From positions 1-26,906 of the forward strand of contig JAFZJT010000187.1 of the NCBI GenBank assembly GCA_017553815.1: 26,906 bases of DNA. Direction: 5' to 3'. Below the pieces are notes generated by a model. It was not told where the DNA came from and searched no databases. It saw nothing but the letters and a program-made list of their open reading frames with translations. The DNA comes from Clostridia bacterium (GTDB lineage Bacteria; Bacillota_A; Clostridia; Christensenellales; CAG-138). The first letter of the stretch is position 1; each line of letters opens with the position of its first letter. Of the stretch, positions 7,041 to 13,695 are shown in pieces. Both the position numbers and the translations under genes were made by a program.

Positions 7041-7721
7041 GTGATTCCTCCGGTGTTTATATTTCTCCCCGCAAGCATCGCCTTTTTGTACCCAAAACGC
7101 CGCTTGCAAGGGCTGTTTGCCCTTAAACCCTATGGCGCTCTGCGCGGTAATGTGGTATTGCACCGTGCGCTGTCAGAAGTCGAATCCTCCAGCTTGGGGA
7201 CTTGAACCCCGCTGCACACACTCGATCGCCGCGATCGGCGCGAGCGCCATAGATAGCCAGTCCTATGCCGAGCCCACCGTGGCAGCCAATGAGCTCGGCA
7301 CCGTTGCAACGTCTCCGCCGACGCATTATTTAGGCTGCGCAACCCGGCAGGCCCGAGGCTCATACCTACATGCACCTGCATCTTACAGTTCAGCGGAGGG
7401 GAAGGAACAGTGCACATGCCGGTGCGCCTTCCTTCGGCCTGTATCTATTCCAGGCTGCCAAGCGGCACGCCGTTTGAAAGGTCGTCTCCCGCTGAGAGCG
7501 TTATCCTTTTCCGTCTTTCCGGAATGTCACGGTACTTCCCCGTTTTTTAGAGAGGTCGCTTGTCCCGAAGTCATGCACTCCTCTTAGAGCATCTGCCGCA
7601 ATATGGTTGCCGTGCTCTGCCGAGCCGCCCGATGGGCGGACTCGACAGGAGATTGAAACAAATGAAAAGACCTGTTGAGCTGCTGGCATGGGTGGCAGCT
7701 CGGCACAACACGGCTATAAAT
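7041..7721 (-). ncRNA. Gene-free, highly structured region; candidate large noncoding RNA
   Basis: No reading frame here has a convincing protein. Instead there are many inverted repeats: 7609-7625 with 7698-7714 (15 of 17 bases pair), nested 7641-7649 with 7671-7679 (8 of 9), a 10-bp hairpin 7621-7644 (one bulge, alternative to the long stem), 7266-7273 with 7293-7300 (8 bp), 7400-7405 with 7427-7432, 7108-7113 with 7119-7124, and a GGGG-TTCAAGT-CCCC T-arm-like hairpin at 7196-7210. The 681-nt length, GC-rich stems and location in a Firmicute prophage resemble large ornate phage RNAs (ROOL, GOLLD), but no family consensus could be verified. Strand is assumed from the operon. Confidence 0.45.
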
Positions 7722-8411
7722 TCAAGTGATCATCCGCCGCGCCAAAGGTGCGCTTGCTTGTTCAAGTTTTGTTGAGGGATCGAAGCCCAATCCTGCATCG
7801 TAGCCTATGCCTGCCACAATATCATCAAGTGTAACCTTCCCGAACGGTTTGGCTTTCTCCATCGAGTTAATCTCTCGGCGCACCTCGTTCGGAAGTTTGA
7901 GCACCAGCCCCCATTCCTGATGTTCCTCATCCTGCCGTGCATATTGTTCTTTTAGACCTTTCAAGAACCCCCATCCGTATGCCTCGGCATTCTTGCGGCG
8001 AACTTCTGCCTACCGCCTTTTTGCATCGCTTTTGAACCACCTATCCGCCTCGGTCTTAACGCAGTCGAACGCATATAGGAATATCCTCCGGCACACCTCG
8101 AAATCGTCTTCTAAGCCTATAAAGCCGATACTCCTCAGCCTGCCGCGCGATCGTCGTTGCATGAATGAGGCGCAGCAGTAATGCTCTGCAATTATAGCGG
8201 AGAGTTGCACAGCCCATCCGTATTTCACCGAAGTTACGCTCACTCCAACCAGCTCTCTGACGACCTTTGCATCTTGCAGGACACATTCATCTTGGCGGAG
8301 CTTGTGCTTGGCCATCAGTTCCCTCGCCTTAAGCAAAGCGACCTGCGCCTCCTCCGGACTGGACTCGTCCTGCGCCATAGCGAGGAGCTTTGCAATTCTC
8401 TGTTTGTACAT
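7722..8411 (-). pseudogene. DUF2786-family protein split by an in-frame TAG
   Basis: From the ATG at 8411 (AAGGAG upstream), 133 codons end at a TAG (8010-8012), the last residues being DRWFKSDAKRR. The same frame continues for 95 codons (AEVRRKNAEAYGWGFLKGLK ... LDDIVAGIGYDAGLGFDPSTK). The N-terminus (MYKQRIAKLLAMAQDESSPE, EAQVALLKARELMAKHKL) is a DUF2786 domain. The continuation looks like the usual C-terminal part of such proteins, so the TAG most likely interrupts one gene. CAG (Gln) is one base change away. Either the gene has a recent nonsense mutation, or the stop is read through. Function of DUF2786 in phages is unknown. Confidence 0.7.
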
Positions 8412-8430
8412 AGTTTTCTCCTTTGGCTTT

Positions 8431-8537
8431 CCCGCGCTCTGCCGAACCCGCAGGTTGCCGCTGCGGATTCGGCAACTTTGGAGGGAGTTACATGCCGAAC
8501 GGTAGCCCCGTCTGTTTACCGCTCGGCAGAGCGCGGG
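8431..8537 (-). ncRNA. 107-nt closed RNA structure upstream of DUF2786 gene
   Basis: A perfect 15-bp inverted repeat (8431-8445 with 8523-8537) closes two inner stems: 8500-8504 with 8517-8521, and 8454-8460 with 8470-8476, giving a three-way junction. A competing stem (8448-8453 with 8461-8466) excludes the second inner stem. It ends 14 nt before the AAGGAG of the DUF2786 gene on the leftward transcript. The arrangement is cis-regulatory-like; no known riboswitch was recognised. Confidence 0.5.
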
Positions 8538-8543
8538 ATGTGG

Positions 8544-8864
8544 TCAGATCGCACTCGGAGGTTCGGCGGGCGCGTTTGGCGCTTCAGTGCGACCGAACTT
8601 CTCGTTATACAGGATCACGAGTTCAAGCAACTTTGCCCTGGCATCTACATCATCAGGGTTATTCACGGCGTTGCTGATCGCGCAGATGAGTATCTTGAGA
8701 ATTTCGTCGTAGCTTTGAAGGGTGGCCAGAAGCTCATCCGGAGTATCGATGATGTCCTCATAATGGCCGAGCTTTGATGCGAGCTCGTCTTTGCGACACA
8801 TGCTGTAGTAGCCGACCTCGCCGTTGACTCGATTCTTGACAGTAAGCCTTTTGCTGTTAGCCAT
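8544..8864 (-). CDS. Hypothetical phage protein, 106 aa
   Basis: The ATG at 8864 has GGGAGG upstream and overlaps the DUF3846 gene by 8 nt; the longer open frame upstream lies over that gene and is not used. The N-terminus MANSKRLTVKNRVNGEVGYY is followed by LASKLGHYEDIIDTPDELLA and a helical C-terminus with an Ala/Pro-rich tail. This fits small phage proteins of the type xL..YEdigltPeel, whose function is unknown. Confidence 0.6.
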   Translation of the reverse strand: MANSKRLTVKNRVNGEVGYYSMCRKDELASKLGHYEDIIDTPDELLATLQSYDEILKILICAISNAVNNPDDVDARAKLLELVILYNEKFGRTEAPNAPAEPPSAI

Positions 8865-9303
8865 TCTGCGCCTCCCGTTTATGCCTGGCGTATTCCGCCA
8901 TCGCCTCGGCTTGTCCGCACTGCGGGCATATCTCGGTCTTATTATCCGCGCTGGAGAGCGCGGGCTCTGCATCGTACCAAGAGTTGCAGCGCGGGCAGCA
9001 GCGCACCCGGAAGAGCTCGTCGAGGCTCGGCAGAGTTTCCGGCGCGTCCGCGAAGTCTTCACCGTCCACTCCGGCGATGATCACCGTTCCGCAGAACGCT
9101 ATGTCGGCGAGAGAGCAGTTCATGGGCTTGCCTTTGAGCCGTCCTTCATTATCGCAAACGATAACGGTATCGCCGAGTGTTACTGTCTCGATGTTGCCGT
9201 CTACATACTGCTGCAGGATCCGCAGCTCGTCCGGAATCGTGTCGTAGTATGGCGCTTTGCCGGGTTCCTTGATGATGACCTTGATCATTTTATTGTTCGA
9301 CAT
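8857..9303 (-). CDS. DUF3846-domain protein with C-terminal zinc ribbon
   Basis: A 148-aa protein. Residues about 6-80 match DUF3846 (MIKVIIKEPGKAPYYDTI, LQQYVDGNIETVTLGD, DIAFCGTVIIAG), a domain common in phages and conjugative elements. Residues about 100-135 add a ribbon CCPRCNSWYDAEPAL...ICPQCGQAEAM. The start follows GGAGG and is immediately adjacent to the previous stop (TGAATG). Molecular role unknown; DUF3846 shares the shape of ArdA-neighbour proteins but no activity is shown. Confidence 0.8.
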   Translation of the reverse strand: MSNNKMIKVIIKEPGKAPYYDTIPDELRILQQYVDGNIETVTLGDTVIVCDNEGRLKGKPMNCSLADIAFCGTVIIAGVDGEDFADAPETLPSLDELFRVRCCPRCNSWYDAEPALSSADNKTEICPQCGQAEAMAEYARHKREAQNG

Positions 9304-9561
9304 TCAATTAACCTCCGCTCTTACTTCCCCTATAAAGAGGTAAATCTCATAGCTTCTGTGGATAAATTTGTTTATAACGGTAGAGGATTGGATTTTCTCC
9401 CAGTAATCGTATGAAACGATGTTGCGCTGAGCGGCATTTTCAAAGCCAACGAGATCCCCACTATAGATCACCTTGTCGGAGTCGATAACTACAAGCCGCT
9501 CGATAGCATAACGCTGCTTCAACCTTGCAAGAACTCTCTTCACTGACTTGGGATTCGTCAT
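9304..9561 (-). CDS. Hypothetical phage protein, 85 aa
   Basis: The ATG at 9561 overlaps the upstream TAA (TAATG) and has a G-rich ribosome site. The protein starts MTNPKSVKRVLARLKQRYAI and is α/β-like (RLVVIDSDKVIYSGDLVGF), with a C-terminal IYLFIGEVRAEVN strand. No known family recognised. Supported mainly by tight packing in the operon. Confidence 0.5.
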   Translation of the reverse strand: MTNPKSVKRVLARLKQRYAIERLVVIDSDKVIYSGDLVGFENAAQRNIVSYDYWEKIQSSTVINKFIHRSYEIYLFIGEVRAEVN

Positions 9562-9809
9562 TATTCCCACCCCCAACTGTCTAATTTGAAGATTCCGTCC
9601 TTAATGTCCTTTATGCCGCACTTGAGCGCGCCCCATACGAGCGGTAGCGCAAACACGCAGATCTCGCCGCCGATGGCGGTATTCCCGCGGAACTCGATCG
9701 CGGCAGGGCGCGCCCACAGCCGATAGATCAGCCAGCTCGCCGCGAGCAGAAGGCTGTATTCGAGCAGGCCAAGAAGAAGCCGCTTATGTCTTGTTAGAAA
9801 TGCTTTCAT
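9561..9809 (-). CDS. Small membrane protein, phage early region
   Basis: 82 aa from the ATG at 9809 (GGAGG upstream, inside the end of the previous gene). A basic N-terminus (MKAFLTRHKRL) precedes a membrane segment LLLGLLEYSLLLAASWLIYR, and a second likely segment is GGEICVFALPLVWGALKC. It probably sits in the cytoplasmic membrane with the N-terminus inside. Possible superinfection-exclusion or accessory role is only a guess; no family recognised. Confidence 0.55.
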   Translation of the reverse strand: MKAFLTRHKRLLLGLLEYSLLLAASWLIYRLWARPAAIEFRGNTAIGGEICVFALPLVWGALKCGIKDIKDGIFKLDSWGWE

Positions 9810-10353
9810 ACTCTTCCTCCACAACCTTCAAACAGTTTACAGCGAAACCGCCGAAATAGCCTTCAAGCAATACGAGTTCAGCTCCGCAGCATTCCCACGG
9901 TTCTGATAGCGTTGTCCAAACCTTGCCGCTGTACTTCTCGGCTTCGCGGCAGTTCACCATGACTACTTTTGTTCCGATCTTCATTTGTTCACGAGAAGGG
10001 CGAACATCCGCGCCGCATTCGGGGCAGAATTTGAACACGTACTCATGTTCAGTGACATCATCGCTTTCATCATCGCGTTCAATTTCAGCCCAGCCCTGCA
10101 GTTCAATACCACATCCTGAGCATACAAACTGGTCTGTGTCGGAATACTCCGTGGCGACATTTCTTCCTCGCATCACGGGTTTCGCATTGGTAGTTGGAAA
10201 ACTCTCGATTAAGTTAATTATCGTTTCCGCTCCAATCCACCGCTCTTGGTCCCTATACTGCACATTAGGAGGATCCTCGCTCGACGGGAAGAGGCCGGAC
10301 TGAGTATCGTTCGCGGCGAATAACAGTGCGCGCTTATTGATGTACTCGTCCAT
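9784..10353 (-). CDS. Zinc-ribbon early protein with extra C-terminal domain
   Basis: 189 aa from the ATG at 10353 (GAGGAG 7 nt upstream; an adjacent GTG is less well spaced). The first 130 residues parallel the protein at 2386-2739: MDEYINKRALLFAAN, ESFPTTNAKPVMRG, CSGCG...FCPECGADVRPS. An added β-rich domain follows (KIGTKVVMVNCREAEKYSG ... GGFAVNCLKVVEEEYE), reminiscent of SH3-like phage modules. The two genes are therefore paralogues, this one with a fusion. Function unknown. Confidence 0.6.
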   Translation of the reverse strand: MDEYINKRALLFAANDTQSGLFPSSEDPPNVQYRDQERWIGAETIINLIESFPTTNAKPVMRGRNVATEYSDTDQFVCSGCGIELQGWAEIERDDESDDVTEHEYVFKFCPECGADVRPSREQMKIGTKVVMVNCREAEKYSGKVWTTLSEPWECCGAELVLLEGYFGGFAVNCLKVVEEEYESISNKT

Positions 10354-10355
10354 CA

Positions 10356-10844
10356 CTACTCTCCTCTCGCGGGCGCATCCGGCAGCATATCGGGGTTATC
10401 GTGGATGTTGCCGATAACCTCGAAGTGCCACTCGCCCGATGCGGCAAGGCTCGAAAGGCCGTTGCATTCGTCATGATTCCAGTTGCTGACATCAAATGCA
10501 GGATAATCACATTCTTCTGCCGCATAATACACTACGCCGTATTCAAAAAGATCATCGAATCCACCCTCGACATAATCTTCAGGATTGTCCTTGCTATCGA
10601 GATATAATTCGTAGTATGATCTGTCCGCCCATCGGATGATATCGCCCTCGTAGATGTCGCGATTCTCGCAGTCATGCAGGCCGGTGAACTGTCCGACGGT
10701 CTCGGGATCCACTTTGTAAACCTCGCTATAGCTGCACCGAATGAATTGGACAGGTTTAAAGTCGCTGGATATGCCGATGAGATCGCCCTTGATCCAGGAG
10801 CCGTCACAGGCAGTCTTCCCTCTGAAAATAATCGGTCTCTTCAT
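10356..10844 (-). CDS. YopX-family phage protein
   Basis: A 162-aa protein with the YopX signature: FRGKTACDGSWIKGDLIG near the N-terminus, VDPETVGQFTGLHDCENR, DIYEGDIIRWADRSYY, and a C-terminal HFEVIGNIHDNPDML. YopX proteins are widespread in Firmicute prophages; their structure is β-rich but the function is unknown. GGAGG precedes the ATG, and the start lies within the end of the upstream gene (41-nt overlap). The sequence is well conserved, making this one of the firmest calls in the early operon. Confidence 0.9.
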   Translation of the reverse strand: MKRPIIFRGKTACDGSWIKGDLIGISSDFKPVQFIRCSYSEVYKVDPETVGQFTGLHDCENRDIYEGDIIRWADRSYYELYLDSKDNPEDYVEGGFDDLFEYGVVYYAAEECDYPAFDVSNWNHDECNGLSSLAASGEWHFEVIGNIHDNPDMLPDAPARGE

Positions 10845-11079
10845 CTGTGTAATCCTCCAAAGTTTGATTTAGAATATCTCTCGCTCGCAGCATGGGGAGC
10901 AAGCTTTTGTGATCGAGAACGCCGCAGATCTGCTCAACGGCGATCATCATGTGCAATGATGGGTAGATTCGATTATACTCGCAGTTCGGCCCGCGGGGAT
11001 CCCGAAGCCGATAGAGCTCATAGTGCTTTTCGCCTCTGATCCAGCGGTAACGGACCCGCCATCGGGCGCGGCTCATCAT
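10804..11079 (-). CDS. Hypothetical phage protein, 91 aa
   Basis: Two consecutive ATGs occur at 11079 and 11076; the first makes an ATGA overlap with the regulator gene upstream and is preferred. The N-terminus is basic and aromatic (RARWRVRYRWIRGEKHYELY), followed by a helical region (HMMIAVEQICGVLDHKSLLP) and an acidic C-terminus (TLEDYTDEETDYFQRED). No family recognised. It overlaps the YopX gene by 41 nt. Confidence 0.5.
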   Translation of the reverse strand: MMSRARWRVRYRWIRGEKHYELYRLRDPRGPNCEYNRIYPSLHMMIAVEQICGVLDHKSLLPMLRARDILNQTLEDYTDEETDYFQREDCL

Positions 11080-11366
11080 ACCAGCCTTATAGCGCGAGGA
11101 GGAGAGGGCGGCAAGTCGGTCTCGAGCTTGCAGTAACAATTAGGGTTTGAAATGCCGTCCTTTGGAAAGTATTTGTTCAAATCCCAGTGAGGGAGATCGA
11201 GAAGATCCATTATTTGATACATTTCTTTTGATGTCCACGGGGTATGGCCGCACATTCGGCTTGAAAGCGTTACATTGCTTATGCCAATACTGTCGGCGAG
11301 CCGCTTGCCATCAAAGCCGGCCTGCACCATTGCAGCTCTCAGCTCTTTGTGCCTCGTCCTAATCAT
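11076..11366 (-). CDS. Phage HTH regulator (Cro/antirepressor-associated type)
   Basis: A 96-aa protein with a Cro-like helix-turn-helix in the first 60 residues: HKELRAAMVQAGFDGKRLAD, SIGISNVTLSSRMCGHTPWT, then MYQIMDLLDLP. The C-terminal part ends in a Pro-rich tail. It is the second gene leftward from the switch region, directly after another XRE protein, and overlaps it by 8 nt. A role in the lytic/lysogenic decision or in early-gene control is inferred from the position. Confidence 0.7.
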   Translation of the reverse strand: MIRTRHKELRAAMVQAGFDGKRLADSIGISNVTLSSRMCGHTPWTSKEMYQIMDLLDLPHWDLNKYFPKDGISNPNCYCKLETDLPPSPPRAIRLV

Positions 11367-11574
11367 TGTGCTCTCCTTCCTCTCCGCCGTCGCGGAGTAG
11401 CTCGTCCACGGTGCAACCTAAAATATCCGCGAGCTTCAGCAGCGTCGAAAGCGAGGGATTGCGCAGACCTTTTTCGATATTGCAGTATGTGGGCTGCGTT
11501 AAACCCAAGCGACTCGCGAGCTCCTTTTGCGTGAGATTTAAGGTAAGGCGCTTCGCCTTTATAGCTTTAAGCAT
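11359..11574 (-). CDS. Cro-like XRE repressor
   Basis: A 71-aa single-domain XRE protein: LTLNLTQKELASRLGLTQPT forms helices 1-3 and YCNIEKGLRNPSLSTLLKLA, with DILGCTVDELL, completes the fold. It is the first gene of the leftward transcript, divergent from the CI-like repressor, which is the place of Cro. AAGGAG precedes the ATG. It probably binds the ATAGCTA boxes of 11599-11675 and competes with the repressor. Confidence 0.8.
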   Translation of the reverse strand: MLKAIKAKRLTLNLTQKELASRLGLTQPTYCNIEKGLRNPSLSTLLKLADILGCTVDELLRDGGEEGEHND

Positions 11575-11598
11575 TCAAACTCACTCCTTGTTATGCCT

Positions 11599-11675
11599 TA
11601 TAGCTATATTATACACATAACTCCGAGCTTGTCAATAGCTAAAGCGCATATTTTTTTGATTGCAAAATATAGCTA
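11599..11675. promoter_or_regulatory. Operator boxes of the lysogeny switch
   Basis: ATAGCTA occurs exactly at 11600-11606 (inside the palindrome TATAGCTATA, 11599-11608), 11635-11641 and 11669-11675, plus a half copy at 11676-11680. The boxes touch the -10 and -35 of the leftward promoter and lie in the spacer of the rightward one, so a bound repressor could control both. Confidence 0.6.
11608..11635 (-). promoter_or_regulatory. Strong leftward early promoter
   Basis: Read leftward, TTGACA (11630-11635) and TATAAT (11608-11613) are both perfect and are 16 bp apart. It drives the Cro-like gene and the long early operon. Confidence 0.85.
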
Positions 11676-11688
11676 ATAGCAATATAAT
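11660..11688 (+). promoter_or_regulatory. Repressor promoter
   Basis: TTGCAA (11660-11665) and TATAAT (11683-11688) are spaced by 17 bp, with an ATAGCTA box in the spacer. The predicted start near 11695 would fall at the ribosome binding site (AGAGGAGG, 11692-11699), so the true start or promoter may differ slightly. Confidence 0.5.
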
Positions 11689-11708
11689 CAAAGAGGAGGT
11701 GCGATCCA

Positions 11709-12329
11709 ATGAACAAGATTAAAGAATTAAGAGAAAAAAGAGGCATTCCACAAAAGGCGCTGGCGATAGATCTCGGCGTGACACAGCCAACAATTTGTGA
11801 TTGGGAAAGCGGGAGAAAGGTGCCATCTGCTAAAAGTACCGCGAAACTTGCAGATTACTTCGGAGTCAGCACCGATTATATTCTCGGCAGGGAGGATGTT
11901 ACAGATTCCGAGTATCCGCTCGGCCGTCCAAGTGTCGGCGCAATTCGTTTGCCGGTTTACGGCAGTGTTCCCGCAGGAGTGCCGCTGGAAGCAATAGATG
12001 ATGTGATCGATTGGGAAGAAATCCCGCAAGAATGGGGAGTAGGCGGAAAAACCTTCTTCGCCACGAAGGTCAAGGGCGACAGCATGTATCCCAAATACAT
12101 CGAGGGCGATATAATCATCGTGCAGGTACAGCCGGACTGCGAGAGCGGCCAAGACTGCGTGGTGTATGTGAACGGTTACGATGCGACTCTGAAGCGTGTA
12201 CTCAAGCTCGAAGATGGCGGTATACGGCTCGTGCCTGTCAATCCCTCATACGCTCCAAAAACCTATTATCACGGCGACGAGCCGATATCGATAGCCGGAA
12301 TAGTGGTGGAAATCAGACGCAAACCATAA
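11709..12329 (+). CDS. CI/LexA-type phage repressor
   Basis: A 206-aa protein. Residues 1-60 form an XRE HTH (REKRGIPQKALAIDLGVTQP, CDWESGRKVPSAKSTAKLA). Residues about 80-206 are an S24/LexA peptidase domain with a candidate Ala-Gly cleavage site in YGSVPAGVP, catalytic Ser in KGDSMYPKYIEGD and catalytic Lys in YDATLKRVL. It should keep the prophage silent and self-cleave on RecA activation during DNA damage. AGAGGAGG precedes the ATG. It is divergent from the Cro-like gene across the shared operator region. Confidence 0.92.
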   Translation: MNKIKELREKRGIPQKALAIDLGVTQPTICDWESGRKVPSAKSTAKLADYFGVSTDYILGREDVTDSEYPLGRPSVGAIRLPVYGSVPAGVPLEAIDDVIDWEEIPQEWGVGGKTFFATKVKGDSMYPKYIEGDIIIVQVQPDCESGQDCVVYVNGYDATLKRVLKLEDGGIRLVPVNPSYAPKTYYHGDEPISIAGIVVEIRRKP

Positions 12330-12351
12330 TCAAAGAATAATGAGGTGCTTC

Positions 12352-13536
12352 ATGGATTTTATTGCAATAGACTTTGAAACTGCTTGCTACAACACTGATA
12401 GCGCTTGTTCCGTAGGTATCGCGGTTGTGGATGGGCTGACACTAACACTAACAAATACCGAATACTTCCTCATCAAACCACCGAATATGTTTTTTACTCG
12501 CCAAAACATCGATGTTCACGGAATCACTCCGGACATGGTTGAAAGCGAGCCGGAGTTTCCTGCGATTTGGGAGAGAATAAAGCATTACTTTGACGGCAGT
12601 AGGATGGTAATTGCTCATAACGCTCAGTTTGACATGTCCGTGCTGCATGAGTGCTTGTCAGCTTATGGGCTACCGTTCCCCGAATTTAGGTATATATGCA
12701 GCATCAAAATTTCCGACTATGCCTGCAACAGAAGCGTTCCCAAAAGCCTTGATGCTCGCGCAGCGCGATTTGGCGTTGAGCTCAATAACCATCATAATGC
12801 CCTTGAAGATGCAGTAGCTTGCGCGGAGATTGTGATCCGCACAATAAAAGCATCCACTCTCGATACGTTCGATGCATTTATTAACTGGTGGTGTGACGAT
12901 GCAGTTAAACTATTTTCCGAACTGAATCCAACAAAGCGATTAGGGGGCGGTTCTGCTTTTGAGAAAATAGACTACAAGTCAATTACGGCCGATGAGGATA
13001 ACTATAAAGAAAGCGTTTTTACGGGCAAGAACGTTGTTTTAACTGGTGAATTTGCTTGTTTCTCACGCAAAGAACTCTCCCAAATCCTCGTAAATTTGGG
13101 CGCAATAATGAAAGGCGGGGTTACGAAACAAACCGATTATCTTATCGTAGGAAGACAGGATAAAAAACTTGTTGGAGATGACGGTATGAGTTCAAAGGAG
13201 GAGAAGGTTGTTGCGCTTCGAGATAAGGGCATAATAATTCCCGTAATATATGAAAATGAACTTATGAGAATTCTCTCGAATAATTTGAGCGGAGATGGAA
13301 CAAACAATCACGATTATGCGGTAACAGTATCTTTTATAAAAAACGATGCCTTGCAAGGCATATCAATAGATGTTCTTGCTGACGGAAGAAAAATGGCAAG
13401 CGTGCATAATGGGGGAACTGTTAAGTTCCGATTGCTCGAAGGTAAACATAGACTTGAGATAACGAACGATATGATTCATGATTACTCGATGGATATTGAT
13501 CTTGATGACGATTTTGAGTTGACGATACGTATTTAG
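12352..13536 (+). CDS. DEDDh exonuclease-BRCT protein with C-terminal β-domain
   Basis: 394 aa from the ATG at 12352 (GAGGTG upstream; another ATG lies 12 nt earlier). Exonuclease motifs: IAIDFETA (Exo I), VIAHNAQFDMSVL (Exo II) and HHNALEDAVACAE (Exo III), a DnaQ-like 3'-5' exonuclease. Then a BRCT domain (VVLTGEFACFSRKEL, LGAIMKGGVTKQTDYLIVG). The last 70 residues form a β-rich domain (GISIDVLADGRKMASVHNGG, LLEGKHRLEIT) resembling that in the protein at 24240. It lies 22 nt after the repressor, so it should be expressed in the lysogen. Role: DNA repair, or prophage-encoded defence. Base composition is more AT-rich than its neighbours. Confidence 0.8.
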   Translation: MDFIAIDFETACYNTDSACSVGIAVVDGLTLTLTNTEYFLIKPPNMFFTRQNIDVHGITPDMVESEPEFPAIWERIKHYFDGSRMVIAHNAQFDMSVLHECLSAYGLPFPEFRYICSIKISDYACNRSVPKSLDARAARFGVELNNHHNALEDAVACAEIVIRTIKASTLDTFDAFINWWCDDAVKLFSELNPTKRLGGGSAFEKIDYKSITADEDNYKESVFTGKNVVLTGEFACFSRKELSQILVNLGAIMKGGVTKQTDYLIVGRQDKKLVGDDGMSSKEEKVVALRDKGIIIPVIYENELMRILSNNLSGDGTNNHDYAVTVSFIKNDALQGISIDVLADGRKMASVHNGGTVKFRLLEGKHRLEITNDMIHDYSMDIDLDDDFELTIRI

Positions 13537-13564
13537 TTTTTCGATTAATAACCAAAAGTTATAA

Positions 13565-13607
13565 ATCGCATAGAACCCTTGATTAACTGGTTTTAATGCG
13601 ATAGAAT
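13565..13607 (+). promoter_or_regulatory. Integrase promoter with flanking inverted repeat
   Basis: TTGATT (13579-13584) and TAGAAT (13602-13607) are 17 bp apart. ATCGCAT (13565-13571) and ATGCGAT (13596-13602) form an inverted repeat around the -35 that reaches the -10, a likely operator. Confidence 0.5.
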
Positions 13608-13632
13608 ATAGAAAATCTACAAGGAGGCGCCG

Positions 13633-13695
13633 ATGGCTACAAGCTTCGTCGATTACATATTAGGAGGTGCTACCCGTGGGAAGATTGCGGAATAA
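13633..13695 (+). CDS. 20-aa leader ORF overlapping integrase start
   Basis: ATG at 13633 behind AAGGAGG encodes MATSFVDYILGGATRGKIAE and ends 20 nt inside the integrase gene. The integrase ribosome site (TAGGAGG) lies within it. It is probably a leader peptide that couples or tunes integrase translation; a relic of an excisionase gene is possible. Confidence 0.4.
   Translation: MATSFVDYILGGATRGKIAE

Noticed and set aside
7169..7210. Possible tRNA on the minus strand (GGGGTTCAAGTCCCC looks like a T-arm)
   Set aside because: No matching acceptor stem, D-arm or anticodon arm can be built around it; kept only as a T-loop-like element of the candidate ncRNA.
7130..7417. 95-codon open frame on the minus strand with a plausible ribosome site
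   Set aside because: The Arg/Ser/Cys-rich product has no protein-like pattern and the DNA is dominated by inverted repeats.
7722..8411. Phage genome with TAG reassigned to Gln
   Set aside because: Only one internal TAG is seen, and TAG is used as an ordinary stop in several genes (for example 859-1107 and 10356-10844).
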